Positions 41,446-50,816 of a stretch of 64,000 bases of DNA are shown piece after piece. The notes under the pieces are model-generated. The model searched no databases. It saw only the letters and a program-made list of their open reading frames with translations, and had not been told where the DNA came from. Both the position numbers and the translations under genes were made by a program. Numbering within the stretch: position 1 is the first letter of the stretch; every line of letters begins with the position of its first letter. Source of the stretch: Kitasatospora aureofaciens (lineage in GTDB: Bacteria > Actinomycetota > Actinomycetes > Streptomycetales > Streptomycetaceae); NCBI RefSeq assembly GCF_019192735.1, contig NZ_JAHTKP010000023.1:53636-117635 (forward strand), in the 5' to 3' direction.

Positions 41446-42424
41446 CGCCAGTGGTGTCGAGCTCTTCGGGGAAGCGCTCCCCGGCACAACGTGCCTCGGC
41501 CTCCGCAAGACGGTGCAGGGTCTCGGGCAGCGCGGTCGCCGAGCGGCCGACCCGCCCCGAGCGGGCCAGCAGGCGGGCGTGGAGCAGCAGCGGGGGCAGC
41601 GTGCGCCAGAGCCCGAGCACCTCGGTCCAGGCGTCGGGGTCCGGTACCGGCACGCCCGCCGCGCGTTCCTCGGCGAGTGCCTTGGCGACGAACTCGCGCT
41701 GCCTGAGGGCCTGCCACAGATCGTCGGCCTGTTCGTAGGCGTCCGGCTCACCGGCGTGCTGGGCGAAGTGCGCCGCCAGCGCGGTGAGCGCGTCGGCACC
41801 CCCCATGCGGTCGGCCGGGGGCAGCTCCGGAGCCCCGGCGACACCGTCCTGGACCAACCAGCGGTAGGCCGGTCCGACCTGGGGGTCGGGTGTGCCCAGG
41901 ACGGCGCTCTCGCGCAGCTCGTACACCGGGGAGCCGGGCGGCAGCGCGGCGCACAGCCCGGCCAGGCCGTCCGCCGGTACCGGGACGCGCACCGGCTGCT
42001 GGCGGCCCAGCTCACCGGTGAGTCCGAGCGGATCGTCCGCGACCAGCGGGTCACCGGAGAGCACGAACCAGTGCGGGGCCCGGGCTCGGCCGAACCCGGG
42101 GTGCCAGGGTAGCGAGAAGGTGTCGCCGGCCACCACGACCCGCCCGCTGCGCGCGAGTTCGCCGAGGATGCCGTCGGCCGCCCCCGACCAGTGCGGTGCG
42201 GTTCGCAGCGACAGGCCGAGGCTGTGGCAGAGCGGCCTCGGGTGGTGGTGGAAGCGGAACCGGTCACCCACCGGTTCGATGGCCAGGTACGGTCCGCCCG
42301 CGGCGAACGGACGCCACCAGTTCGAGCGGTCGTACGCCAGCCAGCTGCCTGCGGCAGCGGTGTAGCAGGTCAGCGTCTCGGCCCAGGCCGCGATGGCCGG
42401 GCGGCCTGCATCGGGGGTACTCAC
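41435..42424 (-). CDS. BtrH-like papain-fold protein, possible acyltransferase
   Basis: A 329-residue soluble protein. The N-terminal 140 residues resemble the BtrH_N domain: Cys20 in L-T-C-Y-T-A-A-A-G-S-W-L, then G-D-T-F-S-L-P-W-H-P-G-F and A-P-H-W-F-V-L-S-G-D (His118), and Asp130/131. This matches the Cys-His-Asp layout of that papain-like family. BtrH moves an aminoacyl chain from a carrier protein to an amine in butirosin biosynthesis. The helical C-terminal half is unassigned. In an operon without a TE domain, such a protein could release or transfer the finished chain; this is inference. Start and stop overlap neighbours (ATGA, GTGA). Confidence 0.55.
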   Translation of the reverse strand: MSTPDAGRPAIAAWAETLTCYTAAAGSWLAYDRSNWWRPFAAGGPYLAIEPVGDRFRFHHHPRPLCHSLGLSLRTAPHWSGAADGILGELARSGRVVVAGDTFSLPWHPGFGRARAPHWFVLSGDPLVADDPLGLTGELGRQQPVRVPVPADGLAGLCAALPPGSPVYELRESAVLGTPDPQVGPAYRWLVQDGVAGAPELPPADRMGGADALTALAAHFAQHAGEPDAYEQADDLWQALRQREFVAKALAEERAAGVPVPDPDAWTEVLGLWRTLPPLLLHARLLARSGRVGRSATALPETLHRLAEAEARCAGERFPEELDTTGGLL

Positions 42425-43665
42425 GCCGGCTCCGTGGCTCGGTCGTCCGCCGATTCGCGCAGCGCGCGCAACGGCCGGTTGGTGGTCGCGTACAGGATGA
42501 GCAGCAGGTAGACCCCCGCGAAGACTGCCAGGGTGCGTTGCAGACCCACGGTGGACACCAGCCAGCCACCGGTGAAGATCCCGACCGGGGCCGCTGCGAA
42601 GGCCATCGCCATCACGGCTCCGAAGACCCGGCCGAGCAGCTCCGGTGGTGTGTCGCGCTGGATCACGGTGGTGATCAGCGGGTTGAGCGGACCACTGGCC
42701 AGACCGATCAGGAAGACCAGTCCGGCCACCGGCCAGAGTCCCGGCCGGGCGACCATGACCAGCCGGGCGAGGGCGATGAGCGCGAAGGCGCCGATGAAGG
42801 TCGTGTACCGGTTGGCGAGGAGCCGACGGCTGGCCGGGACGTAGAGGAACGATCCCAGCACGGCACCGACACCGTTGGCCGCCAGCAGCAGTCCGACCAG
42901 TCTGGCGTCATGCAGGATCTGCTCGCTGTAGACCGGGAGCAGCACCGGGGTGAAGGCGTCGTCGACGAAGTTGGTGACCACGACCACGCTGATGATCGCC
43001 GCCAGCACCGGCGTCCGCAGGATGAACCGCTGACCCTCCCTCACCTCCTGCCAGAATCCCGCTTGCGGGCGTTCCGTGGAGGCTCCGCCGCCCGGCGGGA
43101 CGGCGACCCGGATCAGCAGGGCGGAGACCAGGAAGGTCGCCGCGTCCACGTAGAGCACCGGCGCCGGGCCCAGCGCCGCCACCATCAGCGCGGCAGCCGG
43201 CGGCCCGGCCACCAGAGCGACCCGCTGGGCCGAGTGGAAGAGCGAGTTGCCCGTCTCCGGCCGCACCCGGGCGGTCTCCAGCACCGACGGCAGCAGGGTG
43301 AGCCTGGCCGCCGCTCCGGGGGCGTCGGCCAGGGTGCGCAGGAAGAGCAGCGCCATCAGCAGCGGCATGCTCAGGCCGAGAGTGGAGTCCAGCAACGGTA
43401 CGGCCGCCATGAAGACGCCTGCGGCGAGGTCGGCGTAGACGCTGGTCGCCCGGGGGCCGATCCGGTCCACCACGACCCCGCCGACCAGACCGGCGATCAC
43501 CATCGGGAGCGCGTTGGCGAATCCGGCGGCGCCGGCCTGCAACGCACTGCCCGAGACGTCCAGGACGTACAGCGGCACCGCTACCAGGGTCATGGTGTTG
43601 CCGATCCAGGACAGGTAGTTGGCGACCAGCAGACTGATCATCGGGGTTCGCCCGGTCCGGCTCAT
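42421..43665 (-). CDS. MFS exporter (EntS/MFS_3-like)
   Basis: A 414-residue permease with twelve predicted helices. It resembles the MFS_3/EntS group that exports siderophores and peptides (ISLLVANYLSWIGNTMTLVA, TNFVDDAFTPVLLPVYSEQI, RDTPPELLGRVFGAVMAMAF, with G-R-V-F-G as a conserved loop). In this operon it is the likely exporter of the product and may give self-resistance. Both ends overlap adjacent genes as ATGA. Confidence 0.85.
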   Translation of the reverse strand: MSRTGRTPMISLLVANYLSWIGNTMTLVAVPLYVLDVSGSALQAGAAGFANALPMVIAGLVGGVVVDRIGPRATSVYADLAAGVFMAAVPLLDSTLGLSMPLLMALLFLRTLADAPGAAARLTLLPSVLETARVRPETGNSLFHSAQRVALVAGPPAAALMVAALGPAPVLYVDAATFLVSALLIRVAVPPGGGASTERPQAGFWQEVREGQRFILRTPVLAAIISVVVVTNFVDDAFTPVLLPVYSEQILHDARLVGLLLAANGVGAVLGSFLYVPASRRLLANRYTTFIGAFALIALARLVMVARPGLWPVAGLVFLIGLASGPLNPLITTVIQRDTPPELLGRVFGAVMAMAFAAAPVGIFTGGWLVSTVGLQRTLAVFAGVYLLLILYATTNRPLRALRESADDRATEPA

Positions 43666-46600
43666 GAGGACATCCCTTCCCTGCGGTCACGGCTGATGCG
43701 GGCGAACATGTCGTTCACGGAGTCCAGCGACATACCGGCGACGCCGGCCGAGACGCCGCGGCGACCCGTTGCCAGCCGGGCGAACTCCGCCGCAGCCGTG
43801 CCCGCCGCGCTACGGATCGACTCGGCCTCGACGGCCTCCGGGTTGTAGCGCCAGGTGAAGACGGCGCTGCCGCTCTCGATGCCGACCAGCACGTCGACCG
43901 CGTGGTGACGTACCGCGCTCCCGTTTCCGTCCGGGCCGAGCTGCGCCACCGTACGGAACAGGCCGTCGGGGTGCGGCGATTCACCCAGCAACGAGCCGAG
44001 GTAGTTGAACGAGATCTCCACCCGGGGCCACCGCTGGACCTCGGCCCGGACGGCCGGGTCGGCGGACCAGCGCAGCGCGCCGTACCCCTTGCCGCCGTCC
44101 GGGACCGCGTCCAGCGCCTCACCGACCAGAGCGAGCTGACCTGCCGGATTCCCGCCCAGCGGCAGCCTGAGCGGGTAGGCGCAGGCGTGGTAGCCGACAG
44201 CGCGCATCGGGTCCCAGCCGGCCGCGGGGGTGAAGTCCCGGCCCGGCGCCACCACGTCGAGCACCACGTCGTCGCCGGGCGTCCAACAGCGCACCGCCCG
44301 ACCGACCGCGGTCAGTGCCTCCGCCGTCCAGGAAGCGGCGGCAGCGGGCAGCGGGACTCGGACCGCGAACTCGGTCTCGCCAGCGAGCCGGTCACTGCCA
44401 CCCGTACGGCAGGCCAGTGGTGCGGCGGCCGCCTGCTGAGCCCGCCAGTAGTCGAGTTGCCCGCCGAAGTCGTACCCGCGCAGCGCCGCGGCGTGTGCCA
44501 GGGCGGGGACGGGCTCGGGCGGCAGCTGCTCGCCGCGCAGTGCCCGGGCGAGGTCACCGACGAGCACGCCCCAGGAGAAGCCGTCCACCACAAGGTGGTT
44601 GGCGGTGAGCACGATCCGGTCCACCTCGCCGGGCAGCAGGGCCGCAGCGAAGAGCTGCCCCTGCTCCACGTCGAAACCGGCCCGCTGAGCCGCCGCCACC
44701 TGGGCGGGCTCCGCTCCGGGTTCCGCCACCTGCCGGCTCCACTGCTCACCGGTACTCGCCCGCCAGCCCTGCTCGGTACGCCGGAAGGCCGTGCACAGCC
44801 CCGGGTGGGCGGCGACCACCCGCTCGACGGCGGCCAGCGACACCTCCGGGTCGAGCGGACGGTCCGAGGCCAGGACCAGGGTGTGCGACCAGAGTTCGGT
44901 GCTCGGCAGGCCCGCCTCCAGGAGGTCCTCCTGCTCGGGGCTCACCGCGCCGGCAACTGCGGCCACCGGCCGGGCCGACTCGGAACCGGCGGACAGCAGC
45001 CCGAGCTGCCCGGCCATGGTCGGCTGGTTGAAGACGCCCCTGGCGGTGATCGCGAAGCCGGCCGCGCGCAGCGCGTGGGACAGCTCGATGGCCATGATGG
45101 AGGTGCCGCCGGCCTGGAAGAAGTCCTCGTCGGGGCCGACATCGTGGCCGAGGATGCCACGCCAGATCTCCGCGACCCTGGCCAGCTCCGCCGTGTCCGG
45201 TGCAGGGACCGGCGTCAGGGCGGGCCCGGTGGAGCCGAGCACGGTGGTGCTGCGCACCCGGGAGACGACCAGCGGCTCGTCCACGCGCTCGGCGAAGTCG
45301 CGGACCAGGCCCATCAGCCGGTGCGCGAGGCGGTCCACGGTCTCCGGCGTGAACAGCGCCGTCCGGTACTCGAAGCGTCCGTACAGGCGCGTCCCGGCCC
45401 GCCACCACCCGAGGGTGATGTCCATCGGGGAGACGCCGTCCTCGACCTCCGTCGCGTAGACCTCGGCTCCCGGCACCTCGAAGACGGTGTCGTCGAAGTC
45501 CAGTACCAGATGCATGGTCTGCAGCAGCGGGTAGCGGTCCAGGGTCCGCTCGGGCGAGACCGCCTCCACGATCTCGCTGAACGGCACCTCCCGGTGGTCG
45601 GCCACGGCGGCCGAGGCCGCCTTGGTGGCCGCCAGGATCTGAGCGGGCGTCGGGTGCTCCGGCAGCCGGACCCGGATCGGCACGTTGGTGAGGAAGAACC
45701 CGATGAGCTCGTGCGTCTCGGGCCTGGCCCGGGTGGCGCCGGCCAGCCCGACGACGATGTCGTGCTGACCGGTCTCCTCGTGCAGCAGGGCGACATAGAC
45801 GGCCAGCAGCGCGTCCGAGAGGGTCGCTCGGCCGGCCCGGCCGGCGGCCAGGAAGTGGGCACTGACGTCGTCGTCGAGCAGGAAGTAGTGGTGCGCGCCC
45901 GTGTAGTCGACGCCGTTGGGCGGGGCGTCGTAGGGCAGCGCGAGCAGCTCGGGCGCACCCGTCAGCTCTGTGCGCCAGAAGTCGCGGTGCCGCTGCTGCC
46001 GTGCCCCGCTGAAGTACTCCCGCTGCCACTGCGCGAAGTCACCGAACTGCACCGGGAGTTCGGCCAGCTGCGCGGGCCGGCCCTGGAGCAGGGCGCGGTA
46101 GTGCTCCAGAAGTTCACGGTTGAAGCGCACATAGGACCACTGGTCGGTGACGGAGTGGTGCATGGTCTCGACGATCTGGTACTCGTCGTCGGCGAGCCGC
46201 AGCACCGCGACCCGCAGCAGCCCGCCTGCCAGCAGATCGAACGGGCGGCGCACCAGCGTCCGTACGGTCTCGTCCAGTTGCTCCGGCTGCGCCCGCAGGT
46301 CGATCAGCTCCACGGCGGAGGGCAGCTCCTCGTGCACCTGGAGCACGGGTCGGCCGTCCTGCACCGCCACACTGCTGCGCAGCAGATCGTGGCGCCGGAC
46401 GATGGCCGCCACGGCGGCGGTGAAGACCTCGGTGTCCAGCTCGCCCACGAAGCGCAGGCCGACGCTGATGTTGTAGGTGTGGCTGCCCGGGTCGAGCTGG
46501 TCCAGGATCCACAGCCGTTCCTGGTCGAGCCCGAGCGGAGAGCGGGAGCGGTCGCCCCTCCGGGGCGCGAGCTCGGGGTCCGCGTCGGCCCGGCTCTTCA

Positions 46601-46682
46601 ACTTGCGCTGTAGCAGGGCCCGTTGTTCGGGCGAGAGCCTGGCCAGCCGGGCGGCCAGCTCGCGGGAGTCGGCGTTGGTCAC
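43662..46682 (-). CDS. NRPS protein C-T-E-like with no adenylation domain
   Basis: A 1006-residue protein. The N-terminus has L-S-P-E-Q-R-A-L-L-Q-R-K-L, then a C domain (about 45-470) with M-H-H-S-V-T-D-Q (His175-His176). The carrier follows with A-G-G-T-S-I (Ser528). The last 400 residues resemble an epimerisation domain: N695-H-L-V-V-D-G-F-S-W and V-E-I-S-F-N-Y-L-G. Compared with active E domains, the first His is Asn, and the E-G-H-G-R motif with the catalytic Glu is replaced by V-A-P-G-R-D (811-816). There is no A domain, so the carrier must be loaded in trans or from the preceding C domain. It starts at GTG 46682, coupled by GTGA. Confidence 0.85.
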   Translation of the reverse strand: MTNADSRELAARLARLSPEQRALLQRKLKSRADADPELAPRRGDRSRSPLGLDQERLWILDQLDPGSHTYNISVGLRFVGELDTEVFTAAVAAIVRRHDLLRSSVAVQDGRPVLQVHEELPSAVELIDLRAQPEQLDETVRTLVRRPFDLLAGGLLRVAVLRLADDEYQIVETMHHSVTDQWSYVRFNRELLEHYRALLQGRPAQLAELPVQFGDFAQWQREYFSGARQQRHRDFWRTELTGAPELLALPYDAPPNGVDYTGAHHYFLLDDDVSAHFLAAGRAGRATLSDALLAVYVALLHEETGQHDIVVGLAGATRARPETHELIGFFLTNVPIRVRLPEHPTPAQILAATKAASAAVADHREVPFSEIVEAVSPERTLDRYPLLQTMHLVLDFDDTVFEVPGAEVYATEVEDGVSPMDITLGWWRAGTRLYGRFEYRTALFTPETVDRLAHRLMGLVRDFAERVDEPLVVSRVRSTTVLGSTGPALTPVPAPDTAELARVAEIWRGILGHDVGPDEDFFQAGGTSIMAIELSHALRAAGFAITARGVFNQPTMAGQLGLLSAGSESARPVAAVAGAVSPEQEDLLEAGLPSTELWSHTLVLASDRPLDPEVSLAAVERVVAAHPGLCTAFRRTEQGWRASTGEQWSRQVAEPGAEPAQVAAAQRAGFDVEQGQLFAAALLPGEVDRIVLTANHLVVDGFSWGVLVGDLARALRGEQLPPEPVPALAHAAALRGYDFGGQLDYWRAQQAAAAPLACRTGGSDRLAGETEFAVRVPLPAAAASWTAEALTAVGRAVRCWTPGDDVVLDVVAPGRDFTPAAGWDPMRAVGYHACAYPLRLPLGGNPAGQLALVGEALDAVPDGGKGYGALRWSADPAVRAEVQRWPRVEISFNYLGSLLGESPHPDGLFRTVAQLGPDGNGSAVRHHAVDVLVGIESGSAVFTWRYNPEAVEAESIRSAAGTAAAEFARLATGRRGVSAGVAGMSLDSVNDMFARISRDRREGMSS

Positions 46683-47839
46683 GAGGTGATCGTCTCCTCG
46701 GTGGTGGGGGAAGCGTCGGCGGAGCCCGCCGGGAGCAGCCGGGCCAGGGCCGGGAGTCCGCCGAGCACGTCCGCGGCCGGCAGCCCGAAGTCGATCAGGC
46801 AGCCCACCTCGTCCGCTCCGGCCTCGGCCAGCTTCGCGAGCACCGAGCGGGCCTTGGCCTCGGAGCCCAGCAGTGACGGGCCGGCCAGGTAGTCCTGGAA
46901 CGCCGCCTCCAGCAGCAGCCGTTCGTCCGCGTCGCTGCCCCCGGTCTGGGCGCGGTAGGAGGAGAGGTAACCGTGCAGCGCGGGCCGCAGCGCCTCCTCC
47001 AGGTCCGGGCGGTCGCTGACGTAGGCGTGCGCCATGACCACGGCATCGCCCTCGCCGGGGTGCCCGGCGGTCCGCCAGGCCTCGCGGTAGCGGCGGATGT
47101 TCTCGCGAACCTGTGCCAGGGTCTGCCCCAGCAGGGCCGTCATCACGCCGTACCCGGCGGTGCCTGCCGCCTCGAAGGTCTCCGGGTTTCCGGCTGCGGT
47201 CAGCCAGACGGGCAGGCGGGGCTGCACCGGACGGGGCCCGGTACGCACCTCGGCGGTGTGCCCCGCCGTGCTGGGGAAACCGACGGTCTCGCCGGCCCAC
47301 AGTGCACGGACCTGCTCGATGGTGCGCAGGGCAACGGCCTTGCGGTCGGCGTAGTCCTCGCGGGCCAGCACGAAATCGTCCGGATGCCAGCCACTGGCGA
47401 ACGAGAGGCCGACCCGCCCGCGCGAGACGTTGTCGACGACGGCCCACTCCTCGGCGATCCGCACCGGGTGGTGCAGTGGTGCGGCGACACTTCCGGCGTT
47501 GATCCGGATCCGCTCGGTCCGCGCGGCCACCGCAGCGGCGAGCACCGAGGGGTTGGGGTGCGATCCACCGAAGTCGACGAAGTGGCGCTCCGGCATCCAG
47601 GCCGCATGGAATCCCGCCCGATCACCGAACTCTGCTGCCTGCAGCAGGAGTTCGTAGTAGTCGGGGGCGGAGATGGCGTCGGCGCTGGGGAAGAAGTACA
47701 GGCTCAGCCGCGCGGGCATGGTGGCGCTGGACGGATCGTCGTCCACCGCAGGCACGGCACGCTTGCTGTTCAGCCGCTCCCGCAGCAGCCTGCGCTGCTC
47801 CGGGCTGAGGCGCTGAAGGCGGTCGTCGAGGCCGGTCAT
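46679..47839 (-). CDS. MupA/Atu3671-type FMN-dependent luciferase-like monooxygenase
   Basis: A 386-residue flavin monooxygenase of the luciferase-like superfamily found in NRPS/PKS assembly lines. Residues 1-30 carry L-S-P-E-Q-R-R-L-L-R-E-R-L, a helix closely like the start of the next gene product. The TIM-barrel follows (LSLYFFPSADAISAPDYYEL, AAWMPERHFVDFGGSHPNPS, RVGLSFASGWHPDDF, VWLTAAGNPETFEAAG). These enzymes use FMNH2 and O2 to oxidise a carrier-bound intermediate, for example alpha- or beta-hydroxylation or Baeyer-Villiger oxidation. The ATG overlaps the PKS stop (ATGA). The reaction is not predictable from sequence. Confidence 0.85.
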   Translation of the reverse strand: MTGLDDRLQRLSPEQRRLLRERLNSKRAVPAVDDDPSSATMPARLSLYFFPSADAISAPDYYELLLQAAEFGDRAGFHAAWMPERHFVDFGGSHPNPSVLAAAVAARTERIRINAGSVAAPLHHPVRIAEEWAVVDNVSRGRVGLSFASGWHPDDFVLAREDYADRKAVALRTIEQVRALWAGETVGFPSTAGHTAEVRTGPRPVQPRLPVWLTAAGNPETFEAAGTAGYGVMTALLGQTLAQVRENIRRYREAWRTAGHPGEGDAVVMAHAYVSDRPDLEEALRPALHGYLSSYRAQTGGSDADERLLLEAAFQDYLAGPSLLGSEAKARSVLAKLAEAGADEVGCLIDFGLPAADVLGGLPALARLLPAGSADASPTTEETITS

Positions 47840-50772
47840 GAGTTCTGCTCCTGAGTGCCGTCGGCTGCCTCCAGCTCGGCCAGCAGCCTCATGAGTTCCG
47901 AGTCGTCCCGGTCTGCGATGAGGTCCTCCACCCGGGCCGCGAAGTCCGCGAACGACGAGTGCTCGTAGATCTCCTGCAGCCGCAGGTCCACCAGCAGCCG
48001 GTCGCTGACCACGTTGAGCAGTTGCGCGGCCTGCAGCGAAGTACCGCCGAGCTCGAAGAAGTTGTCCTCGGGACGGATCGCCGGTCCACCGAAGGACTCC
48101 TGCCACAGCTCGGCGAGGATCGCGACTGTCCCGCCGTCGGCTGTCTCCGGTTCGGGCTCACGCACCACCTGCGGGACGGGCTCACCGGCCACGGCCGGGC
48201 CGGCCCAGTACCGAGTGTCGGCGAACGAGTAGCCCGGCAGCCGCACCGCTCCGGACGGGGCGGCGACCGGGGGCGTGATCCCGCAGCCGAGGGTCCAGGC
48301 CGCACCCAGCGCCGCCAGGTGGACGACGCTCTCCGCGCGGCGGCCGTCACCGAGCAGCTCGGCGACAACCGGAGTACGCCCGGCCGCCCGGGCGGCCCTG
48401 CGCAGCTGGCCGGTGAAGGCCCGGCCGGGCCCAGCTTCGAGGACCACCTGCGGGTCGAGCTCCAGGAGGGCGTCCACGGCATCGCCGAAGCGCACCGTGC
48501 TGCCGAGCTGCCGGCCCCAGTACGCGGCGGAGGTGGCCTGTTCGGCGGTCAGCGGCTGCCCGGTGAGGTTGGACAGGACAGTGACCCGCGGCGCCTTGAG
48601 CGGGAGCGTGCCGAGGAAGTCCGCGAAAGCGTCGGCGGCCTCGGCCATGGTCCGGGAGTGGAAGGCGTGGGCGGTCGCGAGCCGGACCACCCTGATCCCA
48701 CGCCCGGCGCAACGCCGTTCCAGCTCGGCGACCTCCGGCTCGTCGCCCCCCAGCACCACGGTGTCGTGGGCATTGACGGCACAGACATCGAGCGCGAGAC
48801 CGTCGGCGAGCTCCAGGGCCGCTGCCTCGCCCGCGCGCAGCGCCGTCATGGCGCCGGCTGCCGCAAGGGACATCAGCCGACCACGCTCGATGACGGCCGC
48901 CGCACCGTCGGCGACCGTGAACACCTCGGCCCAGGTGGCGGCCACGAGTTCGCCGACGCTGTGGCCGAGCAGCACCGAGGGCCGGATACCCTGCCGGTCG
49001 AGGCTGCGGAGCAGGGCCAGCTCCAGGGTGAAGAGCAGCGGCTGGACGACCGACGTGTCGAGCAACCGAGGGTCATCCGCCGACCAGTCGGCACTGCCCT
49101 GCAGGTCGGGCCCGCCGACCCGGCGGACCTCGCCCTGGAGGGCAGCCAGATCAGCGGCGAAGTCACTGTCGGCGCGGGCGAGTTCACGCCCGGCCCCGGG
49201 CATCGGGACTCCCTGGCCCGGCAGCAGTACGGCGATCCGAGGATTCGTCACGGCCGCCCTGGACTGCTCTGCGCCACGCAGCGCAGTGGCGAGCTCGCGC
49301 CGGGCAACGGAGTCGTCCAGGCCTTCCACCGGGACAGCCCAGCGGTACGGCAGCTGACGGCGGCCGTGCCACAGCGTTCCCAGCAGCTCCGTGATGGGCG
49401 GCTGCGCCTTGTCCAGCCGCTCGGCCAGCGAGCGGGCGGTACGCGCCAGCGCCTCGGGGTGGGCGGCGGAGAGCACGGCAAGGCCGGGCCGGTGCTGCTC
49501 GGAACTTTCGAGTGCGGCACTGTCGAGTGCGGCGGGAGCGGGTGGCTGGGCCAGCACCACATGGGCGTTGGTGCCGCCGAGACCGAACGAGCTGACCGCC
49601 GCCCGGCGCACACCGCCGCCAGGCCAGCTGACGGTCTTCCGGGGGAGGTGGAACCGCTCGGCGCCGAGCTCCACATCCGGGCCGTCACCGGGCTGGGCCG
49701 GGGTCGGCGGGATGTCGCCGTGCTGGACCGCCAGCACGGCCTTGATCAGACCGATCACCCCGGCGGCCGTGTCGGTGTGACCGATGTTGGCCTTCACCGA
49801 ACCGAGCGCACACGAGTCGCCCGCCTCACCGTACGTCTCGGCCAGCGCCGAGAGTTCGACCCGGTCGCCGAGTTCGGTCCCGGTGCCGTGGGTCTCCACG
49901 AAACCGATGTCACCGGCCTCCAGCCCGGCGACCTCCAGCGCCTCCCGGATCACCGCGGCCTGGCCGCGCGGGCTCGGAGCGGCCAGGCTCATCCGGTCGG
50001 CGCCGTCGTTGTTGACCGCACTGCCGACCACCAGCGCGCGCACCGCGCCGCCGGCCTCCGCCGCGCGGCGCAGCACCACCACGCCCGCACCGCCGGCCGG
50101 GACGGTGCCCCGGCTGCCCTGGGTGAACGGGCGGCACCGCCCGTCGGGCGACACGATGTCGCCCTCGCTGTAGGTGTAGTTGGCGTCCAGCGGCAGCTGG
50201 ACGGTGACGCCGCCCGCGACCGCGATGTCGCACTCGTAGGTGAGCAGACTGCGGACCGCGAGGTGCACGGCGACCAGCGAGGTGGAGCACGCCGTCTGGA
50301 CGGTCAGGCTCGGGCCGGTGAGGCCCAACCGGTAGGCGATCCCGGTGGCAAGGAAGTCCTTGTCGTTGCCGAGCGAGATCTGCTGCCGCCCGGCGGCCCG
50401 GCGCAGCCGGTCATCAGTCTCGACGTACTGGTAGCGGTAGGCGTTGTCCCCGCAGCCCAGGAAGACCCCGACCCGGCCCGGATCGCGCTCGGTGTCGATC
50501 CCGGCGTCCTCCAGCGCCTGCCAGACCAGTTCGGTCGCTACCCGGTGCTGAGGGTCCGTCACCTCGGCCTGGGTCGGCGTCAGCCCGAAGAGCTCGGCGT
50601 CGAAGTCCGCCACCCGGTCGAAGTGCCCCACTCCCAGCGTGCCGTCCGGCAGCTCGCCGGGGAGTGACACCTGCTCGGTCAACAGGTTCTCCCAGAAGGT
50701 GTCCGGGTCCGCCGCACCGGGCACCCGTAGGGCCACCCCCACGACCGCCACCGCGCTGTCGAGTTCTTCCAC
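47836..50772 (-). CDS. type I PKS module KS-AT-ACP, malonyl-type AT
   Basis: A 978-residue polyketide synthase. The KS (about 5-430) is complete: T-A-C-S-T-S (Cys162), H-G-T-G-T-E (His295) and K-A-N-I-G-H-T-D (His332). The AT (about 520-830) has G-H-S-V-G-E and H-A-F-H-S, the form expected for malonyl-CoA. The ACP has L-G-G-T-S-L. There is no KR, DH or ER, so the beta-keto group is left for the SDR, MaoC-SDR or monooxygenase proteins, or stays. I start at GTG 50772 with GAGGAG upstream; the frame extends to 50847 but that part overlaps the preceding gene. It would extend a peptidyl chain by two carbons. Confidence 0.9.
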   Translation of the reverse strand: MEELDSAVAVVGVALRVPGAADPDTFWENLLTEQVSLPGELPDGTLGVGHFDRVADFDAELFGLTPTQAEVTDPQHRVATELVWQALEDAGIDTERDPGRVGVFLGCGDNAYRYQYVETDDRLRRAAGRQQISLGNDKDFLATGIAYRLGLTGPSLTVQTACSTSLVAVHLAVRSLLTYECDIAVAGGVTVQLPLDANYTYSEGDIVSPDGRCRPFTQGSRGTVPAGGAGVVVLRRAAEAGGAVRALVVGSAVNNDGADRMSLAAPSPRGQAAVIREALEVAGLEAGDIGFVETHGTGTELGDRVELSALAETYGEAGDSCALGSVKANIGHTDTAAGVIGLIKAVLAVQHGDIPPTPAQPGDGPDVELGAERFHLPRKTVSWPGGGVRRAAVSSFGLGGTNAHVVLAQPPAPAALDSAALESSEQHRPGLAVLSAAHPEALARTARSLAERLDKAQPPITELLGTLWHGRRQLPYRWAVPVEGLDDSVARRELATALRGAEQSRAAVTNPRIAVLLPGQGVPMPGAGRELARADSDFAADLAALQGEVRRVGGPDLQGSADWSADDPRLLDTSVVQPLLFTLELALLRSLDRQGIRPSVLLGHSVGELVAATWAEVFTVADGAAAVIERGRLMSLAAAGAMTALRAGEAAALELADGLALDVCAVNAHDTVVLGGDEPEVAELERRCAGRGIRVVRLATAHAFHSRTMAEAADAFADFLGTLPLKAPRVTVLSNLTGQPLTAEQATSAAYWGRQLGSTVRFGDAVDALLELDPQVVLEAGPGRAFTGQLRRAARAAGRTPVVAELLGDGRRAESVVHLAALGAAWTLGCGITPPVAAPSGAVRLPGYSFADTRYWAGPAVAGEPVPQVVREPEPETADGGTVAILAELWQESFGGPAIRPEDNFFELGGTSLQAAQLLNVVSDRLLVDLRLQEIYEHSSFADFAARVEDLIADRDDSELMRLLAELEAADGTQEQNS

Positions 50773-50816
50773 GACGTGCTCCTCGTTTTCTCTGCCTGTG
50801 CCTGTGCCTGTGCGAT

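Noticed and set aside
50795..50815. Repeated CTGTGC hexamers upstream of the PKS gene
   Set aside because: Short low-complexity run at the end of the preceding gene with no clear function; it does not affect the chosen start.
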